Source of the DNA: Bacillus sp. E(2018)
GTDB taxonomy: Bacteria; Bacillota; Bacilli; Bacillales; Fictibacillaceae
DNA length: 64,000 nucleotides
Assembly (NCBI RefSeq): GCF_005503015.1
Contig: NZ_SCOL01000002.1
Location: 310,001-374,000, forward strand
Direction: 5' to 3'
This document shows positions 29,500-43,298 of this stretch, piece by piece. A model generated the notes under the pieces. That model searched no databases. It had not been told where the DNA came from and worked only from the letters and a program-made list of their open reading frames with translations. The translations under genes and the position numbers were made by a program. Every line of letters starts with the position of its first letter. The first letter of the stretch is position 1.

Positions 29500-30045
29500 T
29501 TAAATCCACAATTCAGGGTTTGAAGTTGTCACGGCCTCTGCACCCGCCTCCAGTGCTTCCATCACATTTACTTTTGTACGAATCAATCCACCAGCAATTA
29601 CCGGAATACCAGCTTGCGCACTCACTTCTCTTATTATTTCCGGCATGATGCCTGGCAAAACCTCTAAATAGTCTGGCTGAGCACGTTCGATGACTTTATA
29701 ACTTGTTTCGAGTGCTAATGAATCTAATAAAAACAAACGTTGAACGGCTATCATGTTCTTCTTTTTTGCGCGCATGATACAGTTAGACCGCGTAGAAATG
29801 ATTCCTGCTGGCTTCATTTCCTGTGCTAAAAAATCCACCGCATATTCATTTGCTTTCAAGCCGTTAATAAGGTCCAGATGAACCAATACTTTCTTTTTTC
29901 TTTCATTTGCCATAGCAATCATGAATTTCAACTGACTGATATGCGTATCCAAACAAACGATATATGTGTATTTGCTATTCAAGAGCTTTTCAAAATCCTT
30001 CATCTTTCTCGCTGCAGGCAAAACTTTTTGTCCATGGAAGCTCAT
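29500..30045 (-). CDS. glpP: Glycerol-3-phosphate responsive antiterminator GlpP
   Basis: An RNA-binding regulator of 181 residues that, with glycerol 3-phosphate, lets transcription pass the leader terminators of glpF and glpD. The sequence fits the family: MSFHGQKVLPAARKMKDFEK, VLVHLDLINGLKANEYAVDFL, IISTRSNCIMRAKK and DYLEVLPGIMPEIIRE, ending IPVIAGGLIRTKVNVMEAL...AVTTSNPELW. I start at the ATG 30045 because AAGGGGTG lies 6 bp upstream; a GTG three codons earlier overlaps that site. It is upstream of glpF with its own promoter region. Confidence 0.94.
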   Translation of the reverse strand: MSFHGQKVLPAARKMKDFEKLLNSKYTYIVCLDTHISQLKFMIAMANERKKKVLVHLDLINGLKANEYAVDFLAQEMKPAGIISTRSNCIMRAKKKNMIAVQRLFLLDSLALETSYKVIERAQPDYLEVLPGIMPEIIREVSAQAGIPVIAGGLIRTKVNVMEALEAGAEAVTTSNPELWI

Positions 30046-30237
30046 CTTGCACACCCCTTACGTTCTTATCATTCACCAGTTTCCGCAATTTATTGCAAAC
30101 CCCGGTAAACCGCCTTTTTTTCATATTAAGTGATAATAACACATACCACTACAGACGGACGAGCATTTAATAGTGTATAGCTTGTATAAAGAGCTATATT
30201 TCTTAGGACACTTCCTTTGCTTGAGGAGGTGAAAAGC

Positions 30238-30417
30238 ATGATTAAAAAGAGAAAGAAACCTGTGATCTCTCCTGTTGGCGAATTTCAAAACCCGTTTGGT
30301 AATGAAGTCGTTCAAATGGAAGAGGTAGCAGAAACGAACGCGATGACTAGTGAAAATGGCGACCAAGTATGGTTACGTAGGGTCTCATGTGCTCGGCCGA
30401 TTTTTGGAAGAAACTAA
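30238..30417 (+). CDS. Small basic protein of unknown function
   Basis: A 59-residue protein, MIKKRKKPVISPVGEFQNPF near the start and WLRRVSCARPIFGRN at the end, with one Cys and no membrane segment. I do not recognise it. The ribosome site GAGGAGGTG with six bases to the ATG at 30238 is nearly ideal, which is the best reason to believe the gene. It diverges from glpP. After it come palindromic repeat R4, a terminator-like hairpin and array G, so no partner gene is visible. Confidence 0.6.
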   Translation: MIKKRKKPVISPVGEFQNPFGNEVVQMEEVAETNAMTSENGDQVWLRRVSCARPIFGRN

Positions 30418-30460
30418 ATAAAAAACTGTTTTAATTTCAGATGTAGCTATCCTTAAGTAG

Positions 30461-30677
30461 TTGATTTCCGCTCCAGGTTACACGCTTTCCATGGGGCGAC
30501 CGGTGTTCGAAGAAGTATGGGTGCTCCTGCGTCTACGAGAAAATCCTATCGAAGCGAGCTTCCTCGTCACATGCCTTACGAGAAGAATTTGCAGAGTGGC
30601 TGGCACGCTACGCGCCATTAGGAGTCTCCACCTGATCGCTCGTCCCATAGGAGTCGGCAACCTTATGCTTCAATCAA
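30461..30677 (+). repeat. Palindromic repeat R4 with a divergent middle
   Basis: The ends match the family (TTGATTTCCGCTCCAGG at 30461 and GCTTCAATCAAC near 30677), as do CGCTTTCCATGGGGCG and TAGGAGTC. The roughly 110-bp middle does not match the insert of R1/R3 and shows no clean hairpin. It lies in the 720-bp gap between the small gene and atpC. Confidence 0.7.
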
Positions 30678-30792
30678 CTTGCATAGGGAGACAATAAGAT
30701 TCATTCAAAGTGCAGCAACCTATTAGAAACAGCCAAATAAAAACGATTCATCCTGTTTCAACCTTCTCAAATTGAACGTGATGTATTCGAAT

Positions 30793-30835
30793 AAAGCCCC
30801 TTTGACTTTGTTTTTGAACGAGTCTGAGGGGTTTT
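30793..30835. terminator. Terminator-like hairpin
   Basis: AAGCCCCTTTGAC and GTCTGAGGGGTTTTT can pair, with a T-run on the plus strand. It is 375 bp after the nearest plus-strand stop, so its gene is uncertain. Confidence 0.5.
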
Positions 30836-30940
30836 TAAGTTTACACGGTACAAAATTATTGGGGCGGTGTTTCTTCAAGTAGTTTTAGCACGTAAAGAGG
30901 CGTCGCTCAATATACCTTTAGGGGTATTTCAGCAGTTAAT

Positions 30941-31045
30941 TCAGGAAATTTGTGAAATAATCCGGCGAATTTCGGTATTATTCCCGCGAGTTTTTACGAT
31001 AATCCCGCGAGTTTTCCTCATATATCGGCGAGTCTACATATCTCG
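30941..31045 (+). repeat. Array G: 21-bp-period repeat with CCCGCGAGTTTT core
   Basis: GCGA stands at 30965, 30986, 31007 and 31028, each step 21 bp. A weaker unit, CAGGAAATTT, sits one period earlier at 30944. Best-kept sequence: ATTCCCGCGAGTTTT. It lies beyond the atpC terminator. Confidence 0.88.
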
Positions 31046-31096
31046 ACATTTGCCCATCTTTACATACCCCCTTACATACCCCCTACAAACACAAAA

Positions 31097-31137
31097 AAAG
31101 CCCTCCAACTCTCTATAAAGAGAGCTAAAGAGCTTTT
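31097..31137 (-). terminator. Terminator of the ATP synthase operon
   Basis: On the minus strand AAAAGCTC pairs with GAGGGCTTTT around an inner CTCTCTTTATAGAGAG hairpin, followed by seven T. It starts four bases after the atpC stop. Confidence 0.85.
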
Positions 31138-31140
31138 GAA

Positions 31141-31554
<414 letters not shown>

Positions 31555-31570
31555 TTACCCCTTTCAGGCA

Positions 31571-33004
<1,434 letters not shown>

Positions 33005-33015
33005 TTATAAAAAGT

Positions 33016-33867
<852 letters not shown>

Positions 33868-33990
33868 TCATTTTCACCACCTTTATTGGTAGTTTAAAAA
33901 TCGGTTAACCTCATTTTAAACATAGTAAGCTGGTTGCAAGGCGCAGCTCATCACTGCAACTGCACCTCTGCTTTTAAAGTCTATATAATC

Positions 33991-36594
<2,604 letters not shown>

Positions 36595-36688
36595 TCAATC
36601 ATACATAAGGAATGGCGAAGGGTAGTCCCTCTAAGGAAACTTGCTTCGCCATTATAGAAATCGTAATAAACAGTGGTTGTTTTAAGGA

Positions 36689-36928
<240 letters not shown>

Positions 36929-36984
36929 TTAAAGTTTTTATGAAAATGGGCTTCTTTTTATAGAAGCTTGATATTTCCTAAAGA

Positions 36985-37695
<711 letters not shown>

Positions 37696-37701
37696 CTATG
37701 T

Positions 37702-38088
37702 TCACCTCTTTTCCTTTGGAGTACGTGTAACTTGAGTTAGTGAATCTATTAACATGATAATGTAGACTGACATCAATCCCATTACCACACTTAATAAATG
37801 AAAATGTTCCGGGTATTTCATCGCGATGAGCACCGCTAACCCTGCAAAGAGGAGCCTTGAAAGTGAACCGAGTGTTTTCACTCTTTTCTGCTGAATCACT
37901 GCTTGTCCCATGCGGTCGATCTTCGAATACATGCTCCAAAGATTGTAGAGGCTAAAAGCAGTTCCTAGAGCTAGTCCTAAAAAGATAGCTTTGTAAGGAG
38001 TGACAGCATAACCGACGAAAAAAAGAGAGAGAAGATACAATGTGTACTTTATGTATTTGAAAAACACCGATTTGTACTCATTCATCAT
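37702..38088 (-). CDS. atpI: ATP synthase accessory protein AtpI
   Basis: A 128-residue protein with four membrane helices and a charged end (RTPKEKR). In other bacteria AtpI helps assemble the c-ring and is linked to magnesium or calcium transport. It overlaps the AtpZ-type gene by four bases and precedes atpB, the normal place. Sequence conservation in this family is low, so the name rests mainly on position and topology. Confidence 0.88.
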   Translation of the reverse strand: MMNEYKSVFFKYIKYTLYLLSLFFVGYAVTPYKAIFLGLALGTAFSLYNLWSMYSKIDRMGQAVIQQKRVKTLGSLSRLLFAGLAVLIAMKYPEHFHLLSVVMGLMSVYIIMLIDSLTQVTRTPKEKR

Positions 38089-38309
38089 TGCCCGTCCCCT
38101 GAAAACTTCGATATTAAGCGGATCATCCCGTAAACACCTGTTCCAAGACCTAGAAACAACCCGATGATAAGGAAGATTGGAAATTCATTGCCGACTTTCT
38201 CGTCCAGCCATTTCCCTCCAAAAAGTCCAACTAAGATACATCCAACAAGCTGAGAAAGAATGCCAGACATTAAAGCCATCGCTTTATAAGGGCGTTTCCC
38301 GTTGCTCAT
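38085..38309 (-). CDS. atpZ: AtpZ-type small membrane protein
   Basis: A 74-residue protein with two helices: LMSGILSQLVGCILVGLFGGKWLDEKVG and FPIFLIIGLFLGLGTGVYGMIRLI. The GGKWLDEK loop with glycine-rich helices is typical of AtpZ/AtpI family proteins, which open many Bacillales atp operons and are thought to act with AtpI. I chose the ATG at 38309 with GAAGGAG 10 bp upstream; the frame is open 21 codons further. It is the first gene behind the atp promoter. Confidence 0.85.
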   Translation of the reverse strand: MSNGKRPYKAMALMSGILSQLVGCILVGLFGGKWLDEKVGNEFPIFLIIGLFLGLGTGVYGMIRLISKFSGDGQ

Positions 38310-38404
38310 ATCGTATGGACTCCTTCCTTCTGGAAATTTGGTAATAATTTTCTTGAAAACCCTTGTAAACACAAGAATGTAAACCTTACCATATTCCCTT
38401 TGTA

Positions 38405-38433
38405 AGAATACAATAGTGCCATTTCTATGTCAA
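38405..38433 (-). promoter_or_regulatory. Sigma-A promoter of the atp operon
   Basis: TTGACA, exactly 17 bp and TATTCT on the minus strand, about 95 bp upstream of the atpZ start. Confidence 0.8.
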
Positions 38434-38600
38434 CGACTTCCGGGACGGTTTATTAAATAAATTGTGGAAATTTTGTGGCTTGTTTCAATGGTTTATTATT
38501 CACTTTGTTTACTACTTCTGCCTGCTGTTTCCATATTCCTGAATAAATCACCCTATTTGATAAATACTTACATTAAATATATGGAAGGAGCTTGTTCGAC

Positions 38601-39011
38601 ATGAAACAAAAAATATTTATTTTCTTTGCGTTGACTGGAATTTTAGTGACGGGCGGCTGCATGAACAATGACAAAAAGCCCACGGAAGAATCTACAAACA
38701 TGAGAGAAAACGTGGAAAACGATCGTACAAAACCATTGAACGTTCAGTATAACGACCAGACCCCTACTGATCGAACGACAGTTGATTACAGCAAATGGGG
38801 AAAGATGGCACTAGCTGAGACAAAAAAGAAATATCCGAACAGTGATGTGAGTGATTACCAATACGACACACGCCGCGTGAGCCCGGACGGTACGATATCG
38901 GATTTCTTTGATTTCACGGTAGATGAAAATGGAAAGAAACGATTTGTAAAAGTTGGCGTAATGCATGATGACAACAAGCTTATTGATATGAAGTTCGAGG
39001 AAATGAATTAA
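38601..39011 (+). CDS. DUF3889 / YqzG-YhdC-like exported protein, possible lipoprotein
   Basis: A 136-residue protein with a signal segment (MKQKIFIFFALTGILVTGG) ending in a Cys that could be lipid-modified. The -3 residue (Thr) is not ideal for a lipobox. The body has the DUF3889 pattern: DYSKWGKMALAETKKKYPNSDVSDYQYDTR, and an end VKVGVMHDDNKLIDMKFEE. Function unknown. The ATG at 38601 has AAGGAG 10 bp upstream; a TTG at 38592 would sit too close to that site. It diverges from the atp operon and has its own terminator. Confidence 0.75.
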   Translation: MKQKIFIFFALTGILVTGGCMNNDKKPTEESTNMRENVENDRTKPLNVQYNDQTPTDRTTVDYSKWGKMALAETKKKYPNSDVSDYQYDTRRVSPDGTISDFFDFTVDENGKKRFVKVGVMHDDNKLIDMKFEEMN

Positions 39012-39027
39012 ATAAACGTTATGTGCG

Positions 39028-39050
39028 GGCTGACTGATGTCAGCCTTCTT
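39028..39050 (+). terminator. Terminator of the DUF3889 gene
   Basis: GGCTGAC, a 4-nt loop and GTCAGCC, then TTCTTTTA. It begins 16 bp after the stop. Confidence 0.85.
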
Positions 39051-39062
39051 TTATTCGGTTTT

Positions 39063-39095
39063 ACGGTACGTGTTATTTTATTTATTACACGTTCG
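39063..39095 (+). repeat. 33-bp hairpin head of array D
   Basis: Begins ACGGTACGTG and ends ACACGTTCG with an AT-rich loop, in the same 33-bp form as at 3754 and 9292. It starts 13 bp after the preceding terminator. Confidence 0.8.
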
Positions 39096-39210
39096 CGCAC
39101 TAGACCAAGAGTTTCGCTCAGTTGAGAAGAGGTTACGCTCAGTTTGATCTCCTTTTCGCTCATTGGAGTCTGGTTTTCGCTCCGGATTACCTGCGTTTCG
39201 TGCACAGCGA
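39094..39210 (+). repeat. Array D: exact 21-bp-period repeat with TTTCGCTCA core
   Basis: CGCTC stands at 39115, 39136, 39157 and 39178, with variants at 39094 (CGCGC) and 39199 (CGTGC). All steps are exactly 21 bp. The first unit is the end of the hairpin head. The array lies between the DUF3889 and upp terminators, which face each other. Confidence 0.92.
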
Positions 39211-39235
39211 AGATTTAATCCTTTTTACTAACAAA

Positions 39236-39280
39236 AAAACTGCCCTGAAAGAGGGTTTTCACCCGCAATCAAGTCAGTTT
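39236..39280 (-). terminator. Terminator of upp
   Basis: On the minus strand AAACTG pairs with CAGTTT around a CCCTCTTTCAGGG hairpin, followed by a T-run. Confidence 0.75.
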
Positions 39281-39292
39281 TATCTTTTCATC

Positions 39293-39922
39293 TTATTTAG
39301 TTCCGAATAAACGGTCTCCAGCATCGCCTAGACCTGGAACGATGTAGCCATGGTCGTTTAACTTTTCATCTAGTGCTGCTAAGAAAATATCAACGTCAGG
39401 GTGCTCGTCCTGAATGACTTTAATACCTTCTGGAGCTGCTACTAAACACATAAGCTTGATGTTTTTCGCTCCACGTTTCTTGATTGATTCAATCGCTGCT
39501 GCTGCAGATCCACCTGTAGCAAGCATTGGGTCGATCACGATAAAATCACGCTCTTCAACATCAGAAGGAAGCTTCACATAGTATTCGATCGGTGTTAATG
39601 TTTCAGGATCACGGTAAAGCCCAACATGTCCAACTTTTGCTGCTGGAATGAGTTTAAGGATTCCGTCTACCATTCCAAGTCCTGCACGAAGGATCGGTAC
39701 TAGCCCTAGTTTTTTCCCAGCGATCGTTTTCATAGTTGCTTCAGCAACCGGCGTTTTCACCGTTACCTCTTGCAATGGAAGATCACGTGTAATTTCAAAA
39801 GCCATAAGCCCCGCTACTTCATCAACAAGCTCACGAAATTCTTTCGTACCCGTACGTTCGTCACGGATGTATGTTAATTTATGCTGAATTAACGGATGAT
39901 CAAGGACATATACCTCACTCAT
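39293..39922 (-). CDS. upp: Uracil phosphoribosyltransferase
   Basis: Makes UMP from uracil and PRPP in pyrimidine salvage. It has 209 residues, the normal length. The PRPP-binding signature [24 protein letters not shown], the uracil-site end [17 protein letters not shown] and [15 protein letters not shown] are all present. It lies between the atp operon and glyA as in B. subtilis, although here a four-gene insertion separates it from glyA. Confidence 0.97.
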   Translation of the reverse strand: MSEVYVLDHPLIQHKLTYIRDERTGTKEFRELVDEVAGLMAFEITRDLPLQEVTVKTPVAEATMKTIAGKKLGLVPILRAGLGMVDGILKLIPAAKVGHVGLYRDPETLTPIEYYVKLPSDVEERDFIVIDPMLATGGSAAAAIESIKKRGAKNIKLMCLVAAPEGIKVIQDEHPDVDIFLAALDEKLNDHGYIVPGLGDAGDRLFGTK

Positions 39923-39978
39923 GTTTTAAGCACCTCTCCTTATGTAACATTTATTTTCGTTCAAAAAGCATCTCTAGC

Positions 39979-40007
39979 ATTGTACAGAAAAACATTCTTC
40001 ACTTCAA
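39979..40007 (-). promoter_or_regulatory. Probable upp promoter
   Basis: TTGAAG, 17 bp and TACAAT on the minus strand, about 60 bp upstream of the upp start. Confidence 0.65.
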
Positions 40008-40167
40008 GGAAAATCAGCACAGAAACGATAGTTTTCTAACTCCAAATTTTACATATAAACTCCTCTACTACTATTCCCTGAATTTGAAGGTGAAATCCTG
40101 AAAACTTTCGCTAAGCATCCTGCCTTATAGAACTCAAATATAACTTTACTTTACGCTATCCTGTTTT

Positions 40168-40265
40168 ACTGTCCACTTCGGCAAAAATACTGTCCACTTT
40201 TCGTATTTTACAGTCCACTCCCGCAATATTACTGTCCACTTTGCGCTTTTTACTGTCCACTTCGT
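40168..40265 (+). repeat. Array E: exact 21-bp-period repeat with ACTGTCCACTT core
   Basis: GTCCAC stands at 40171, 40192, 40213, 40234 and 40255, each 21 bp apart. Four of the five units keep ACTGTCCACTT; the third reads ACAGTCCACTC. The remaining 10 or so bases vary freely. It is the best-kept core of the nine arrays. It lies between upp and the sortase terminator. Confidence 0.93.
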
Positions 40266-40282
40266 TTTCAGCACGACAAAAA

Positions 40283-40302
40283 ACACCCACATGAATGGAT
40301 GC
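40283..40302 (-). terminator. Terminator of the sortase gene
   Basis: GCATCCA pairs with TGGGTGT (one G-T wobble and more), followed by TTTTTTG on the minus strand. Confidence 0.65.
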
Positions 40303-40316
40303 TTTTGGGTAATGCT

Positions 40317-40964
40317 CTACTCAGCTGCTTTCAACTCTGTATAAATAACCAATCTCTCTTCATGTGTCCCTTCATCACGATTAAAGTTACCAGTACACGT
40401 GATTAGGTTAAGCTTGCTGCCGTATGCATAGTCGAATATTTTATCAACAGGTGCAGTTTTTCTGTTGTATTTTTCTTTTCCCGTTACTTCAAAAGTTAAC
40501 ATCTTACCGTCTTGATCCTTAACGATAACTTCATCACCATTTTCAAGGTCTTCAAGCTTATAAAATACTGCTGGACCTGACTTACTGTCTACATGGCCTG
40601 CCATTACCGCGTTTCCTGGAGATCCCGGTTTCACCCCGTCGCTGAACCAGCCTACGGTATCCATTCCTTTTGGAACACCCATCTGACCGTTGTCTAGTCT
40701 GCCTACCTTCTCGATTTCAGTATTGATTTTTAATGATGGTATTTCAATCGTTGTTGGAACAATTCCTTCTGTATCTGCTTTTAATGTTAACCCTTCAGGT
40801 GGTGTTAGTTCGGTTGATGAAGATTTTATTTCTTTCTCTTGTTTTTGACCTTCTTTAATCGTTTCACTAGATTCAGAAGCTTTATTATTCTTCGTATCTT
40901 CTGGAGCCGAACAACCGGTTATTAATAGTCCAATGAGCCATAGACCACCAAGCACCTTCTTCAT
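40317..40964 (-). CDS. Class F sortase with lipoprotein-type N-terminus
   Basis: A transpeptidase that cleaves an LPxTG-like signal and attaches the protein to the wall. It has 215 residues. All three catalytic residues are visible: His in MAGHVDSKSG, Cys in LNLITCTGNF and Arg in HEERLVIY. The compact domain without the class A/B additions fits class F. The N-terminus (KKVLGGLWLIGLLITGCSAP) ends in a lipobox-like ITGC, so it may be lipid-anchored rather than held by a membrane helix. The ATG at 40964 has GGAAAGGAAGG in front. The gene just upstream encodes a protein with MPKTG, the likely substrate. Confidence 0.88.
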   Translation of the reverse strand: MKKVLGGLWLIGLLITGCSAPEDTKNNKASESSETIKEGQKQEKEIKSSSTELTPPEGLTLKADTEGIVPTTIEIPSLKINTEIEKVGRLDNGQMGVPKGMDTVGWFSDGVKPGSPGNAVMAGHVDSKSGPAVFYKLEDLENGDEVIVKDQDGKMLTFEVTGKEKYNRKTAPVDKIFDYAYGSKLNLITCTGNFNRDEGTHEERLVIYTELKAAE

Positions 40965-41002
40965 AAAAACCTTCCTTTCCATCTCAAATAGATAGAAAAG
41001 AT

Positions 41003-41025
41003 GGAGGACAGATTGGCCGCCCTCC
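41003..41025 (-). terminator. Weak hairpin between substrate and sortase genes
   Basis: GGAGGGC pairs with GTCCTCC on the minus strand, followed by ATCTTTTCT. It may act as a partial terminator that makes more substrate than sortase. Confidence 0.5.
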
Positions 41026-41036
41026 ACTCTTTACTC

Positions 41037-42401
41037 TTAAGAATGGTTCGTCGCTTTTTTACGAAGAATCATTGCTGTTGTTGCAGAAGCTAAGATCAAT
41101 CCGAACAAGCTCCAAAGAATAGCATCATTTGTTGATTGGCTCATTCCGCCCATACCTGTTTTCGGCATATCAGATGGCTTTTGACCAGCAAACTTATCTG
41201 GGAATTGGTCAACAATCGCACCAGATAGGGATTGTCCTACTCCGAACATGTGAGCATAAGCTTCAGAGATATTCTTGTAAGCAGCTGGATAATCTTTGCC
41301 TGTATAGCTGTTGAATGCTAATAGTAACTGATCGATGTGTACTTTTAAGCCTTCTTCTAAGTCAGCTGCTTTTAGGCGTCCTTCTGTTGCCGTGTCTAGG
41401 AATTTGGCTTGTTCCATACGGTACTCATCCAGTTCAGCGATCGCTTGCTTTTTGCCTTCTTCATTCTTTTCTGCTGTTGCTGTTACATAGTCAACGAAGT
41501 AACCGATGTGGCTGCTCCAGATTTCTTTAAATTGCGCTGCACCTTCTGCACCGTATACAGATTCTACAGCAGCTGTGATATCATCTGTGTTTTCGTTCAG
41601 TTCAGCCGCTGCTGCTTCAAAGTCTTTCGCGCCATCAATTCCTTTTTGCATCGTTAATGCTGCTAACGCTGCATGGGCAGAGAACACACTGTTTAAGTCA
41701 GCACGAAGGTCAGCTGCAGGTGTATCTACTGATTTGTTTTCAAACTTGTCAGGGAACTGATCGGTGATTGCCCATGAAAGCCCCTTACCTGTCATAAACA
41801 TGTGGTGCATCGCTTCTGAAATGTTGTCATATGCTTTGTCATAGTCCCCAGTTCTGTAGCTTTCAAACGCCCAGATCAGCTGGTCGATGTGTACTTTCAA
41901 CCCTTCTTCTAAATCAGTAGCTTTTAATCTTCCTTCTGTTGCTTTATCTAAGAAATCAGCTTGTGTTGTACGGTATTTATCCAATTCTGCAAGAGCTTGT
42001 TTTCTGCCTTCTTCATTATTTTCAGCAGTTGCTGTTACATAATCTACGAAATAGCCGATGTGGCTGCTCCAGATTTCTTTGAACCGTGCTCCAGCTTCTT
42101 CACCATAAACAGATCCAACCGCTTTTGACAGTGCCTCTGTATTTTGGTTTAACTGTCCCGCTGCTGCTTCAAAGTCTTCTTTTCCATCAATTCCTTTTTG
42201 CATCGCAACTACAGCTAGGAATGCATGCTCTGAAAGAAGAGTATCCAATGAAGCGCGAAGATCAATTGCCGGGTTAGAAACTTCAGCAGACATAGGTCCT
42301 TTGCTATGATTCTCATGACCATGTGCATTTGCCACTGTGAAGGTAGGTATTAGTAAAGAAACACTTAACGGTACTGCTAAAAGTGCTTTTTTCATTTTCA
42401 T
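41037..42401 (-). CDS. Cell-wall anchored protein with duplicated four-His helical domain and MPKTG signal
   Basis: A 454-residue exported protein. The signal peptide ends near residue 27 (VANAHGHENH). Two copies of a helical domain of about 183 residues follow (roughly 44-226 and 227-409), clearly homologous to each other. Each copy keeps His in EHA/AHA, in WSSHIGYFVDYVTATAE, in GLKVHIDQL and in the HHMF/AHMF segment. Then come MPKTG (412-416), a hydrophobic stretch and RKKATNHS, a complete sorting signal. I recall similar domains in Paenibacillus and Bacillus proteins labelled copper amine oxidase-like, but no function I trust. ATG 42401 with AAGGAGAG. Metal or haem binding by the His sets is only a possibility. 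Confidence 0.85.
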   Translation of the reverse strand: MKMKKALLAVPLSVSLLIPTFTVANAHGHENHSKGPMSAEVSNPAIDLRASLDTLLSEHAFLAVVAMQKGIDGKEDFEAAAGQLNQNTEALSKAVGSVYGEEAGARFKEIWSSHIGYFVDYVTATAENNEEGRKQALAELDKYRTTQADFLDKATEGRLKATDLEEGLKVHIDQLIWAFESYRTGDYDKAYDNISEAMHHMFMTGKGLSWAITDQFPDKFENKSVDTPAADLRADLNSVFSAHAALAALTMQKGIDGAKDFEAAAAELNENTDDITAAVESVYGAEGAAQFKEIWSSHIGYFVDYVTATAEKNEEGKKQAIAELDEYRMEQAKFLDTATEGRLKAADLEEGLKVHIDQLLLAFNSYTGKDYPAAYKNISEAYAHMFGVGQSLSGAIVDQFPDKFAGQKPSDMPKTGMGGMSQSTNDAILWSLFGLILASATTAMILRKKATNHS

Positions 42402-42502
42402 TTGAAATCTCTCCTTTTTAGTTAATTGCATTAAGCTAACGGAGAGAATTTTCATTTGGATCACTCTTACTTAAAATTTTTTTTACTTTATGTCGAAAAA
42501 AA

Positions 42503-42531
42503 AAGTATCGGCTGATTTACGTCCAATACTT
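42503..42531 (-). terminator. Terminator of the ABC exporter genes
   Basis: AAGTATTGG pairs with CCGATACTT, followed by a run of more than six T on the minus strand. Confidence 0.85.
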
Positions 42532-42551
42532 TTCATTGATATAGCATTCTA

Positions 42552-43298
42552 CTATTCCGCTTTTCCACTCCACTTAAAGAATACGGATGACAACACGATT
42601 GAAACGAGAGCAATAGAGCTTAGCACCAAAACAGGTGTCCAGTTCTCCCATAAAGGTGACGTGTTCCATGTGGCACGCAGCAGTTCAATGACATAATAAA
42701 GAGGTAAAATCTTGGCAATATATTGCAGCACGTCAGGCATCATCTCTAACGGAAATGTGGCTCCTGATAAAAACAACATAAGGTTTAGGAAAAGCGAGCT
42801 GATCGCTGCGGCTGTTCCTACGTTTTTCGCTAAGGATGTTAAGAAGAGTGCGAACGGAAAGAAGGCAAGGATGCTAAGCAACAAAGCAATTAGCGTACTT
42901 CCTAAATAGACTGGTGCATGAAGGTCAAACATGAGTGTTCCGAACACCACAAGAACGACCGCTGAGAAGCAAAAGATTACCGTTCCTTGAATCGTATGAG
43001 CAAAGAGTATCTTCCAAGGAGCGAGCGGTGTTGATTGATATCGGCGAAGAACTCCTGTTTCTCGATATCCCGTAAGAACCGTTCCTAGTGTAAAAAAAGC
43101 GGTTGTAACGATATTTACTCCAATCCATGATGGAATATAGAGACTCGCAAAGGAAAACCCTTCAGGAGCTTGGTTTTCAAACATTGAACCGAACAACCAA
43201 ATCATAAGTACGGGGAACATAAATGTCCAGAACACCTGCAGCTTATCTCTAAAGAACATCTTCGTCTCAAGTACTGTTAGTTGCCATAGGGCTGTCAT
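42552..43298 (-). CDS. ABC-2 type transporter permease
   Basis: The membrane part of an ABC exporter, 248 residues with six helices. The ABC-2 pattern is visible: FRDKLQVFWTFMFPVLMIWLFG at the start, GYRETGVLRRYQSTPLAPWKILFAHTI and LSGATFPLEMMPDVLQYIAKILPLYYVIELLR near the end. It overlaps the ATPase gene by four bases. The substrate is unknown; related systems export drugs, lantibiotics or polysaccharides. No sensor, regulator or peptide gene lies beside it. Confidence 0.9.
   Translation of the reverse strand: MTALWQLTVLETKMFFRDKLQVFWTFMFPVLMIWLFGSMFENQAPEGFSFASLYIPSWIGVNIVTTAFFTLGTVLTGYRETGVLRRYQSTPLAPWKILFAHTIQGTVIFCFSAVVLVVFGTLMFDLHAPVYLGSTLIALLLSILAFFPFALFLTSLAKNVGTAAAISSLFLNLMLFLSGATFPLEMMPDVLQYIAKILPLYYVIELLRATWNTSPLWENWTPVLVLSSIALVSIVLSSVFFKWSGKAE

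Noticed and set aside
30867..31118. An 83-residue reading frame across array G
   Set aside because: Same reason: seven-codon phasing keeps it open, it ends in the atpC terminator, and the product looks like no protein.
38434..38600. A riboswitch or attenuator between the atp and DUF3889 genes
   Set aside because: Only the atp promoter and a ribosome site are clear; no stable stem with a T-run is visible.
39094..40265. The 21-bp arrays as CRISPR arrays
   Set aside because: Cores are only 4-12 bp and the remaining 9-17 bases are too short for spacers. There is no leader or cas gene, and core identity is imperfect.
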